Shown piece by piece: positions 1 through 5,325 of a stretch of DNA of 8,369 bases. Numbering within the stretch: the stretch's first letter is position 1; every line of letters begins with the position of its first letter. The notes beneath the pieces were generated by a model that worked only from the letters and a program-made list of their open reading frames with translations, was not told the origin of the DNA and ran no database searches. The DNA is from an uncultured Clostridium sp. (GTDB lineage: Bacteria; Bacillota; Clostridia; Lachnospirales; Lachnospiraceae): NCBI GenBank assembly GCA_934438135.1, contig CAKSBP010000082.1:1-8369 (forward strand), read 5' to 3'. The translations under genes were made by a program, and so were the position numbers.

Positions 1-2
1 GG

Positions 3-155
3 ATATCCGGTGCTTCAAATTATTATCTTCAGGCATATAAAGAATCTGAAAATGTGATTCATCCTGTATATTCTTCCTATAAAAAAGAAGAGCTGGAAGA
101 ATTTAAGAAAACCGCTCAAAACTATGTGAAACATGTAGATATCATCGGATTATAA
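3..155 (+). CDS. Anaerobic ribonucleotide reductase activating protein, NrdG2-like radical SAM (C-terminal fragment)
   Basis: Only the last 50 codons are inside the window, open from the left edge to TAA at 153-155. The fragment begins ISGASNYYLQAY and ends with a Lys/Glu-rich helix and the strand YVKHVDIIGL. This layout (a GA-x-x-YYLQ strand, then a Tyr-containing loop, a helix and a short final beta strand) resembles the C-terminus of the NrdG2-type activases of class III anaerobic ribonucleoside-triphosphate reductase. Those enzymes use a 4Fe-4S cluster and S-adenosylmethionine to place the glycyl radical on NrdD in the cytoplasm. The CxxxCxxC cluster motif and the rest of the barrel would lie to the left and cannot be seen, so the call depends on the tail alone. 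Other small radical SAM activases, such as pyruvate formate-lyase activase, are the main alternative. The acetyltransferase gene follows after 18 bases and is probably co-transcribed. Confidence 0.65.
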   Translation: MSGASNYYLQAYKESENVIHPVYSSYKKEELEEFKKTAQNYVKHVDIIGL

Positions 156-173
156 TCCGGGATGGAGGCAGAT

Positions 174-731
174 ATGGTTACAGAATTTCAGACAGAACAC
201 CTGTTGCTTCGTGTTCTTTCCCCCGACTGGGCATTGCCGGTCCTTGAATTTTATAAAAACAACTGCGATCGATTTGAACCCTGGGAACCGGACAGAGCCA
301 ATGATTTTTACACACTGGATTATCAGAAACGTATTTTATACTATGATTACCTTTCCTATCAGAAAGGAAGCCTATTTCGATTCTGGTTTTTCCTAAAGGA
401 AGAACCATTCCGCCCAATCGGAACTGTTTCATTCCATAATATTATACGTGGCGTTTTTCAGTCCTGTTCTATTGGATATAAAATTGACCGAAATTACACA
501 CATAACGGCTACACATTAGAAGCCGTCAAAAGCACTATGCTGCTTATATTTACAAAACATAAACTGCACCGTATTGAGGCATTGGTTCATGTAAACAATA
601 CGGCTTCTCTGCATTTTATCGAAAAGGCAGGATTTCAAAGGGAAGGAATCCGGACATCATACGCAAAACTAAATGGAACCTGGCATGATCACGTATGCTA
701 CTCCTTCATTAATCCCTTCGATCCCGTCTGA
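174..731 (+). CDS. GNAT family N-acetyltransferase, RimJ/RimL-like
   Basis: A 185-residue protein of the acetyl-CoA dependent GNAT fold, closest in style to RimJ/RimL enzymes that acetylate protein N-termini or small amines. Visible features are the N-terminal strand TEHLLLRVL, the FEPWEP segment (residues 34-39), the central strands around PIGTVSF (81-87) and SCSIGYKID, the acetyl-CoA loop region RNYTHNGYTLEA (106-117), and the C-terminal NNTASLHFIEKAGFQREG (141-158), where the Asn and the Phe-Ile-Glu-Lys-Ala-Gly-Phe run are typical of the family. The usual R-x-x-G-x-G/A loop is degenerate here (THNGYT). I place the start at 174 because GGAGG at 164-168 sits 5 bases before it. The in-frame ATG at 162 overlaps that Shine-Dalgarno and would add only MEAD. 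Its substrate cannot be told from sequence. The gene follows the NrdG-like gene closely, and its stop lies one base from the stop of the convergent gene. Confidence 0.88.
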   Translation: MVTEFQTEHLLLRVLSPDWALPVLEFYKNNCDRFEPWEPDRANDFYTLDYQKRILYYDYLSYQKGSLFRFWFFLKEEPFRPIGTVSFHNIIRGVFQSCSIGYKIDRNYTHNGYTLEAVKSTMLLIFTKHKLHRIEALVHVNNTASLHFIEKAGFQREGIRTSYAKLNGTWHDHVCYSFINPFDPV

Positions 732-737
732 ATCAGA
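727..737. repeat. 11-bp dyad spanning two convergent stop codons
   Basis: TCTGA-A-TCAGA is a perfect 5-bp inverted repeat around one central base. It contains the TGA stop of the acetyltransferase (729-731) and the complement of the TGA stop of the minus-strand gene (733-735). It has no T-run on either side and is too short to be a convincing intrinsic terminator. I see no other terminator between the two genes, so transcripts from each side may run into the other gene. Confidence 0.5.
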
Positions 738-1935
738 GTACGATCTGCTGTATCCAGTAACCGAAATTTCCCTGATCTGCCGTGTCATTTTTCGAAGACA
801 GGAACCGGTTAAAACCAAACATATTGGCCATTGTCTGTTCCGTCGTATGTAAGATTCCTGGCACACCAATTACAAACTGTGTTCCTTCTTCCATCTTCAG
901 TACACCAAATATTAAGTGACGATAATTATAATAACCATGAAGCAGGAAGCTGTTATTGGCAAGAATCCACGCTTCTACCGGGAGCATCCCAATGTCTTTT
1001 GGTTCAATCCTTACCCAGTTTTCCGGTATACTGTTTGGAAATGGTTTTACCGTTGGAAAGTTATTCAAAATATTCTGTACACACTCTGGATAGGACTCTC
1101 GCTCCTTCCGTATTTTTGCTGCTCTCTTCTGTTTTACATCTTCACTTTCTGCTTTTCTATCCGAACAACATGGCTTTCTGTCCGCACGATTGCAGGATAA
1201 TTTCGATACACCTCTTGTAACGTCTGGTGCTTCGGTTCTTTGATCCATCTCTGTTTCTTCAGGCATTTCCTGGTTTCTCTCATCATCCAAATTAATAATT
1301 GTGACGCCTTCACCTGAATTTTCTGGCTCTGACTCCAGCTCCGGCTGCGTTTCTGATTCTTCCTCTACAAGTTCCTCCATAACAGGCTCTTCCATGATAG
1401 GTTCGGCTGCTGGTTCTGGAATTTCTGGTTCTGATTCCGTTACAGCCGGTGCTTCCTCCGCCTCTTCCATAACAGATGGTGATGGTATCTCTACATTCGG
1501 CTCCGGCATGCTTCCAGATACTATGGTATCTTTTGCTCTTCCTGGTTTATATTCTTTAAAATTTTCAATACGAATTTCTTCATCATCCCACTGGGAACCG
1601 AAGAAACAATCGTCATCATTATAAATAATGACTCCACTGATATCATTTATTGTGTATTCTGTCCCCATAAGGGATGACGGGTTTGTCGTACCCCGGAAGT
1701 CACCTGTCCCATTTTTTATGTTCATTACACCAAAATAAACACCGTCTAACATGGACGGACTCCTATGAAACAGATAAACTTTCAGCGGATGTTCTACTAC
1801 AAGATTGGTATTGAGATGAATGGTAACTTTACACTGATTATTTCTTGACTCTACACGGCTATACCCTACGTTATTTTTCTTCTGCTTCGATTCGTAATTA
1901 TATATATAAGAAACTACTCTTTTATAATCCGCCAT
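733..1935 (-). CDS. Two-domain protein of unknown function with acidic Glu/Pro linker (possible DUF6128 family)
   Basis: A 400-residue protein with no signal peptide or membrane segment, so probably cytoplasmic. Residues 1-130 form a globular, beta-rich N-domain (VYLFHR, GVYFGVMNIKNGTGDFRG, GVIIYNDDD). Residues 135-240 are a low-complexity linker dominated by Glu, Pro, Ser and Val, with MEEPVMEEL-type units. Residues 240-285 turn strongly basic and include three cysteines in CNRADRKPCC. Residues 285-400 form a second globular domain with a WVRIEPKDIGMLP segment, HGYYNYRHLIFG, a QFVIGVPG strand and a Trp-rich end. From memory this plan matches Lachnospiraceae proteins annotated DUF6128, but that assignment is uncertain and no function is known to me. 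The start is well supported by AAGGAG at 1944-1950, 8 bases upstream. The gene diverges from the amino acid ABC operon and converges on the acetyltransferase with a 1-base gap. Confidence 0.85.
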   Translation of the reverse strand: MADYKRVVSYIYNYESKQKKNNVGYSRVESRNNQCKVTIHLNTNLVVEHPLKVYLFHRSPSMLDGVYFGVMNIKNGTGDFRGTTNPSSLMGTEYTINDISGVIIYNDDDCFFGSQWDDEEIRIENFKEYKPGRAKDTIVSGSMPEPNVEIPSPSVMEEAEEAPAVTESEPEIPEPAAEPIMEEPVMEELVEEESETQPELESEPENSGEGVTIINLDDERNQEMPEETEMDQRTEAPDVTRGVSKLSCNRADRKPCCSDRKAESEDVKQKRAAKIRKERESYPECVQNILNNFPTVKPFPNSIPENWVRIEPKDIGMLPVEAWILANNSFLLHGYYNYRHLIFGVLKMEEGTQFVIGVPGILHTTEQTMANMFGFNRFLSSKNDTADQGNFGYWIQQIVL

Positions 1936-1943
1936 ACTGCCAT

Positions 1944-1950
1944 CTCCTTT
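1944..1950 (-). promoter_or_regulatory. Ribosome binding site of the acidic-linker protein gene
   Basis: On the minus strand the sequence reads AAAGGAG, 8 bases before the ATG at 1935-1933. It is the proximal of two Shine-Dalgarno-like motifs in this leader and the one with the right spacing. Confidence 0.7.
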
Positions 1951-1953
1951 GAA

Positions 1954-1978
1954 AATATATATTCCTCCTATATATATT
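1954..1978 (-). repeat. AT-only inverted repeat with GGAGG in the loop
   Basis: AATATATAT at 1954-1962 and ATATATATT at 1970-1978 are perfect complements (9 bp) around a 7-base loop. Read on the minus strand the loop holds GGAGG (1968-1964), a second Shine-Dalgarno-like motif about 28 bases before the start codon and too far to serve it. No ATG, GTG or TTG lies at working distance behind it. The element would form a stem-loop close to the 5' end of the transcript or, as DNA, an operator. Confidence 0.5.
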
Positions 1979-1992
1979 CACGTTTTTACCAT

Positions 1993-1998
1993 ATTATA
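1993..1998 (-). promoter_or_regulatory. Candidate -10 box for the acidic-linker protein gene
   Basis: The minus strand reads a perfect TATAAT at 1998-1993. No good -35 hexamer is visible 16-18 bases upstream, so this is a candidate only. If used, transcription would begin near 1986 and give a leader of about 50 bases that starts almost directly with the AT hairpin. Confidence 0.4.
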
Positions 1999-2014
1999 CC
2001 TGATGACAATAGTT

Positions 2015-2044
2015 TTTCATTCTGATAAGATTACATGGTATACT
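2015..2044 (+). promoter_or_regulatory. Candidate extended -10 promoter of the amino acid ABC operon
   Basis: TGGTATACT at 2036-2044 fits the extended -10 pattern TG-n-TATAAT with one mismatch. The -35 position, 17 bases upstream, is poor, which is common for extended -10 promoters. A start near 2051 would give a leader of about 124 bases. A second, weaker TATAAA lies at 2134-2139 with no good -35, so the true start is uncertain. Confidence 0.4.
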
Positions 2045-2095
2045 CTGGGATAAGAAGATGCTTTTTTATGAAAGAGAAAAGACAATGTTAGTTTA

Positions 2096-2122
2096 GTAAT
2101 TCTTGCTTAATACATTAATTAC
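2096..2122. repeat. Short inverted repeat in the ABC operon leader
   Basis: GTAATT at 2096-2101 and AATTAC at 2117-2122 are perfect complements around 15 bases. The element could be a regulator site or could be chance in AT-rich DNA. It does not match an operator I can name. Confidence 0.25.
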
Positions 2123-2174
2123 ATTTTTGTGATTATAAAACCGTTACACAATTAAACTTTAGGAGGAACATGAC

Positions 2175-2942
2175 ATGAAAAAACTGAAAAAGTTAATTTC
2201 CCTTACATTAGTTTTTGCGATGATGGGTACATTAATTACTGGCTGCGGAAAATCTTCCAACGACAGCACAAAATTTTTAATTGCAACTGATACAACATTT
2301 GCCCCTTTTGAATTTGAAGAAAACGGTAAAATGGTTGGTATCGATATGGACATACTTGCTGCTATTGCAGAAGATCAGGGATTTGAATATGAATTAAAGA
2401 CTCTTGGATTTAATGCAGCAATTACTGCTCTTGAATCCAGACAGGTAGATGGGGTAATCGCTGGAATGAGCATTACAAGTGAACGTGAAGAAAAATACAA
2501 TTTTTCTACTCCATACTACGAAGCTGGCGTCATCATGGCTGTAAAAGCAGGAAATACGTCAGTAAAAGGCTATGACGATTTAAAAGGCCAGACAATCGCA
2601 GTAAAAACAGGAACTCAGGGTTCTGATTATGCTGAATCCATTAAAGATAAATATGGTTTCGATGTAAAATATTTTGAAGACTCTTCTTCTATGTACGATG
2701 AAGTTTTAACAGGAAATTCCGCTGCATGTTTCGAGGACTTCCCAGTTGTAGCTTATGCTATCACACAGGGACTTGGTCTTACTGTTATTGGTGAACAGTC
2801 TAACCAGACATCTTTCGGTTTTGCTGTAAATAAAGGTAAAAATGAAGAACTTCTCAATATGTTCAACAAAGGCCTTGAAAACATTAAAGGAAACGGCATA
2901 TATCAGGATATTATAGATAAGTATACAAACAATGCAGAATAA
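2175..2942 (+). CDS. Polar amino acid ABC transporter substrate-binding lipoprotein
   Basis: A 255-residue extracytoplasmic solute-binding protein of family 3 (SBP_bac_3), the receptor of the importer encoded by the next two genes. A lipoprotein signal peptide is clear: basic MKKLKK, a hydrophobic core, then lipobox LITGC with Cys24 as the lipidated residue, so the mature protein is anchored on the outer face of the membrane. The binding domain starts near residue 33 and shows APFEFEENGKMVGIDMDI (43-60), SITSERE (99-105) with Arg104 in the position that usually holds the ligand carboxylate, KTGTQGSDYA (144-153), and FEDFPVVAY (186-194), where Asp188 usually contacts the ligand amino group. 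The start has AGGAGG at 2161-2166, 8 bases upstream. Glutamine, glutamate, cystine, arginine and other ligands are possible and the sequence does not decide between them. The permease follows after 19 bases. Confidence 0.93.
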   Translation: MKKLKKLISLTLVFAMMGTLITGCGKSSNDSTKFLIATDTTFAPFEFEENGKMVGIDMDILAAIAEDQGFEYELKTLGFNAAITALESRQVDGVIAGMSITSEREEKYNFSTPYYEAGVIMAVKAGNTSVKGYDDLKGQTIAVKTGTQGSDYAESIKDKYGFDVKYFEDSSSMYDEVLTGNSAACFEDFPVVAYAITQGLGLTVIGEQSNQTSFGFAVNKGKNEELLNMFNKGLENIKGNGIYQDIIDKYTNNAE

Positions 2943-2947
2943 ATTTT

Positions 2948-2952
2948 AAGGA
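2948..2952 (+). promoter_or_regulatory. Ribosome binding site supporting a TTG start
   Basis: AAGGA lies 9 bases before the TTG at 2962-2964. The first in-frame ATG would be codon 29, inside the first membrane segment, so this site settles the rare start codon. Confidence 0.7.
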
Positions 2953-2961
2953 CTGATTTAA

Positions 2962-3618
2962 TTGAAATTAATAGATTTACTAGGACAATACGGTGATACC
3001 CTCCTTTCGGGGCTGGCAATTACTGTAAAGTTAACGATATTAGGTATGCTTTTTGCCTGTATTATTGGGATACTGTGTGCATTAATTAATGTTTCTCATA
3101 ATAAGATTCTTAAAGTTATCGCTAATATTTACATCAATATTATTCGAGGAACCCCATTCCTCGTTCAGGCATACATCATATATTTTGGTCTGCCAATGCT
3201 GTTGGATATCAGAATGCCTGAAACAACCGCCGGTATTATTGCAATCAGTTTAAATGCCGGTGCATACATGGCAGAAATCATGCGTGGTGGTATCGAAGCT
3301 GTGGATAAAGGACAGATGGAAGCTGCAAGAAGTCTTGGGCTTCCATATCCAAAAGCAATGATGAAGGTTATTCTTCCTCAGGCTGTCCGCACGATGGCAC
3401 CAAGCCTTATTAACCAGTTTATTATAACTTTAAAAGATACTTCTATCCTTAGTGTTATTGGTATCCGTGAACTTACAATGGCTGGTAAGCTGGTTATTGC
3501 TAGAAATTACGAATCCATGGCTATCTGGACTCTGGTAGCACTGTTCTATTTTGTAATCATTTATGCTATCACAAAAACTGCCCGTTATATAGAAAGGAAG
3601 ACTGCTTATGGAAAATAA
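2962..3618 (+). CDS. Amino acid ABC transporter permease (HisM/GlnP family), TTG start
   Basis: A 218-residue integral membrane permease of the polar amino acid importer family, which forms the channel as a homodimer when it is the only permease gene, as here. Visible features are an N-terminal hydrophobic segment at 15-44, the RGTPFLVQ motif at 62-69 that marks this subfamily, further membrane segments near 68-80, 88-105 and 185-205, the cytoplasmic EAA loop (EAARSLGLPYPKAM at 120-133, continuing to PQAVR), which docks to the ATPase, and the LKDTSILS motif at 157-164. The start codon is TTG, supported by AAGGA 9 bases upstream, and the length is normal for the family. The last 11 bases overlap the ATPase gene, which suggests translational coupling. 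Confidence 0.93.
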   Translation: MKLIDLLGQYGDTLLSGLAITVKLTILGMLFACIIGILCALINVSHNKILKVIANIYINIIRGTPFLVQAYIIYFGLPMLLDIRMPETTAGIIAISLNAGAYMAEIMRGGIEAVDKGQMEAARSLGLPYPKAMMKVILPQAVRTMAPSLINQFIITLKDTSILSVIGIRELTMAGKLVIARNYESMAIWTLVALFYFVIIYAITKTARYIERKTAYGK

Positions 3619-4339
3619 AGTTCATGTAAAACAATTGAAGAAAAATTACCATAGTCTTCAGGTACTAAAAGGCATTGATATGGATATTACAGAAGGTGAA
3701 GTTGTCTGCCTCATTGGACCATCCGGTTCTGGAAAAAGTACCTTTTTAAGATGTTTAAACCGTTTAGAAAAAGTTACTTCCGGTACTGTTATTGTAGATG
3801 GAATGGATTTAACGGATAAGAAAAATGATATTAATAAAATCCGCGAGAACATAGGAATGGTATTCCAGCACTTTAACCTGTTTCCTCATATGACCGTATT
3901 AGACAACATCACTCTGGCACCAGTACAGCTGAAGAAAATGACAAAGCCTGACGCAGAAGCAAAGGCAATGGAACTTTTAACACAAGTCGGACTTGCTGAT
4001 AAAGCTGGTTCCTATCCATCTCAGCTTTCTGGTGGACAGAAGCAGCGTGTTGCCATTGCTAGGGCTCTTGCAATGAATCCGGATATTATGTTATTTGATG
4101 AACCAACCAGTGCCCTTGACCCGGAAATGGTCGGTGAAGTTCTTAATGTTATGAAAGAACTTGCGAAAAACGGCATGACAATGGTTATCGTTACACATGA
4201 AATCGGATTTGCAAAAGAAGTTGCAAGCCGTGTGATTTTTATGGATGGTGGATATATCATAGAGGAAGGAACTCCAAACGAAATTCTGACCAATCCACAG
4301 AATCCTAGAACAATCGACTTCTTAAATAAAGTATTATAA
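3608..4339 (+). CDS. Amino acid ABC transporter ATP-binding protein (GlnQ/HisP type)
   Basis: A 243-residue cytoplasmic ATPase that powers the importer. All catalytic motifs are intact: Walker A GPSGSGKST (37-45), Q-loop VFQHFNLFPHMT (85-96, Gln87), signature LSGGQKQR (140-147), Walker B IMLFDEP (160-166) with catalytic Glu165, D-loop SALD (168-171), and the switch histidine His197 in VTHE. The wording LFPHMTVLDN and TSALDPEMVGEVL is typical of polar amino acid transporters. The ATG at 3608 has AAAGGA upstream inside the permease gene, so the two reading frames overlap by 11 bases. It is the last gene of the three-gene operon and is followed within 5 bases by an intrinsic terminator. Confidence 0.96.
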   Translation: MENKVHVKQLKKNYHSLQVLKGIDMDITEGEVVCLIGPSGSGKSTFLRCLNRLEKVTSGTVIVDGMDLTDKKNDINKIRENIGMVFQHFNLFPHMTVLDNITLAPVQLKKMTKPDAEAKAMELLTQVGLADKAGSYPSQLSGGQKQRVAIARALAMNPDIMLFDEPTSALDPEMVGEVLNVMKELAKNGMTMVIVTHEIGFAKEVASRVIFMDGGYIIEEGTPNEILTNPQNPRTIDFLNKVL

Positions 4340-4343
4340 AATG

Positions 4344-4383
4344 AACCCCCGTTGTATTCAAATATACAGCTGGGGTTTTATTT
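4344..4383 (+). terminator. Intrinsic terminator of the amino acid ABC operon
   Basis: A 14-base left arm at 4344-4357 (AACCCC then CGTTGTAT) pairs with 4364-4377 (ATACAGC then TGGGGTT), with one mismatch and one G-T pair, around a 6-base loop. TTTTATTT follows. It lies 5 bases after the ATPase stop codon and separates the operon from the thiT transcript. Confidence 0.85.
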
Positions 4384-4396
4384 CATAAACTGTGAA

Positions 4397-4425
4397 TTGA
4401 CAGAATCGTATATTGCTGTTATAGT
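4397..4425 (+). promoter_or_regulatory. Promoter of the thiT leader
   Basis: A perfect -35 TTGACA at 4397-4402, a spacer of exactly 17 bases, and -10 TATAGT at 4420-4425. The -10 is preceded by TG one base upstream (4417-4418), an extended -10. This is the best promoter in the window. It predicts transcription from about 4432, roughly 28 bases before the riboswitch. Confidence 0.75.
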
Positions 4426-4457
4426 TAGCTTTGTCAAATAAATATTTTAAGATGTAA

Positions 4458-4540
4458 TCTGCTAGGGGAGCCTTTGCTGAGAAGTGATCGTCACTGACCC
4501 TCAATACTTGATCCGGATAATTCCGGCGTAAGGAAGCATG
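4458..4540 (+). ncRNA. TPP riboswitch aptamer (THI element)
   Basis: The conserved TPP aptamer blocks occur in order: CTAGGGGAGC (4462-4471), GCTGAGAA (4476-4483), TGACCCT (4495-4501), CTTGATCCGGATAATTCCGG (4507-4526), and GCGTAAGGAAGCA (4527-4538... the GGAAG end). A short closing stem TGCT (4460-4463) with AGCA (4535-4538) is visible, as are P2 pairing AGGG/CCCT, a variable hairpin GTGA-TCG-TCAC, and P5 CCGG/CCGG. It binds thiamine pyrophosphate and controls the thiamine transporter gene 60 bases downstream. The usual CCTGAT and GTAGG blocks are here CTTGAT and GTAAGG, a paired change that keeps P4 base-paired. Confidence 0.95.
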
Positions 4541-4549
4541 TGTTTTATA

Positions 4550-4592
4550 GGCTCCTCCAGTTCTTAGTTTTACATACTTACAGACGGGAGGA
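4550..4592 (+). promoter_or_regulatory. Riboswitch expression platform: anti-Shine-Dalgarno hairpin
   Basis: TCCTCCAGT at 4553-4561 pairs with ACGGGAGGA at 4584-4592 with one mismatch in nine. This buries the GGGAGG ribosome binding site of thiT. The same segment, extended to GGCTCCTCCAG at 4550-4560, can instead pair with CTAGGGGAGCC at 4462-4472 in the aptamer, with one mismatch and one G-U pair. No T-run follows the hairpin, so control is probably at translation, not termination. Confidence 0.65.
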
Positions 4593-4598
4593 TTTTTT

Positions 4599-5258
4599 AT
4601 GCTTAAATATTTCTTGGAATGTAATGAAGACGGCGGTTCCTTGAAGACTCCTGGTTATGTATTATTCATAGCCTTAATCGTAGTCTTTCTGTTAATCGCA
4701 TCTGCCCTTGGTAAAAAGGAAAAACGTACAATCAGTACGAAGCAGCTTGTATTTTGTGCAATCTGCATGGCACTTGCCTACGCACTATCCTTTATAAAAC
4801 TGTTTGATGCACCAATGGGTGGCTCCATTACTTTAATGAGTACATTTTTTATTACTTTAGTTGGATACCTTTACGGTCCATACATTGGTATTGTAACCGG
4901 TATTGCCTACGGATTCCTTCAATTAATTGCAGGGCCATATTTCGTTCATCCTCTTCAGATTCTGGTGGATTATCCACTTGCATTTGGAGCACTTGGACTA
5001 AGTGGATTTTTTACAAATTCAAAATATGGAATGATAAAGGGATATTTATTGGGTATCACAGGACGTCTATTCTTTGCAGTCCTAAGTGGTGTTGTTTTCT
5101 TCGCATCCTATGCTGGCGACATGAACGTTTTTGTATACTCTTTCTTATACAACTTATCCTACATTGGAATCGAAGGAATTATCACCATGGCAGTTCTTAT
5201 GGTTCCAGTTGTGAAGGCTGGAATTAATCAGGTGAAACAGATTGCTTTGGAAGGGTAA
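4599..5258 (+). CDS. thiT: Thiamine transporter ThiT, substrate-binding S component of an ECF transporter
   Basis: A 219-residue membrane protein that captures thiamine and works with a shared energy-coupling module (EcfT plus EcfA ATPases), which is not encoded here. Family marks are GGSITLMS (74-81), GYLYGPYIGIVTGIAYGFLQ (89-108), the FVHPLQILVDYPLAF stretch (115-129) that lines the substrate pocket in this family, and YNLSYIGIEGII (184-195). About six hydrophobic segments follow residue 48. Unusually, an extra hydrophobic segment (20-38, followed by KKEKR) precedes them, so the protein is some 35-40 residues longer than the roughly 180-residue ThiT known from Lactococcus. The ATG has GGGAGG at 4586-4591, 7 bases upstream, which is the site masked by the riboswitch. 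It is a single-gene unit with its own promoter and terminator. The TPP riboswitch strongly supports thiamine as substrate. Confidence 0.93.
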   Translation: MLKYFLECNEDGGSLKTPGYVLFIALIVVFLLIASALGKKEKRTISTKQLVFCAICMALAYALSFIKLFDAPMGGSITLMSTFFITLVGYLYGPYIGIVTGIAYGFLQLIAGPYFVHPLQILVDYPLAFGALGLSGFFTNSKYGMIKGYLLGITGRLFFAVLSGVVFFASYAGDMNVFVYSFLYNLSYIGIEGIITMAVLMVPVVKAGINQVKQIALEG

Positions 5259-5276
5259 CTTTTTGAAATAAGCCAC

Positions 5277-5320
5277 AAAGGACTATCCTAGAATTTTCTT
5301 CTATGATAGTCCCTTTTCTA
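5277..5320. terminator. Terminator between convergent thiT and rsmA
   Basis: GGACTATC (5280-5287) pairs with GATAGTCC (5305-5312). After one mismatch the stem continues with TAGAA/TTCTA around a 5-base loop, about 13 pairs in all. CTTTTCT follows on the plus strand, so it serves thiT well. On the minus strand only a weak T-rich stretch follows, so its action for rsmA is less certain. Confidence 0.8.
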
Positions 5321-5325
5321 TACTA

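Noticed and set aside
162..173. Upstream ATG at 162 as start of the acetyltransferase
   Set aside because: It overlaps the GGAGG Shine-Dalgarno that fits the ATG at 174 and has no ribosome binding site of its own at suitable distance.
1354..1480. Tandem repeat in the DNA encoding the acidic linker
   Set aside because: The similar units (CTTCCATAACAG-like) are degenerate and irregularly spaced. They reflect Glu/Pro low complexity, not a clean repeat array or CRISPR.
281..1600. Shared 10-mer CTGGGAACCG near 281 and 1591
   Set aside because: There are only two copies in unrelated coding contexts, with no flanking similarity, so this is most likely chance.
831..1624. Plus-strand open frames inside 831-1220, 916-1200 and 1301-1624
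   Set aside because: They are antisense to the acidic-linker gene. The Ser-rich frame at 1301-1624 is simply the complement of the repetitive Glu/Pro codons, and none has a convincing ribosome binding site or family signature.
2170..2178. Two-codon upstream frame ATG-ACA-TGA overlapping the lipoprotein start
   Set aside because: Its ATG lies only 3 bases after the Shine-Dalgarno, too close for initiation, while the ATG at 2175 is at the normal 8 bases.
4541..4598. Transcription terminator in the thiT leader
   Set aside because: The hairpin present covers the Shine-Dalgarno, and the T-run before the start codon is separated from any strong GC stem by the ribosome binding site itself, so translational control fits better.
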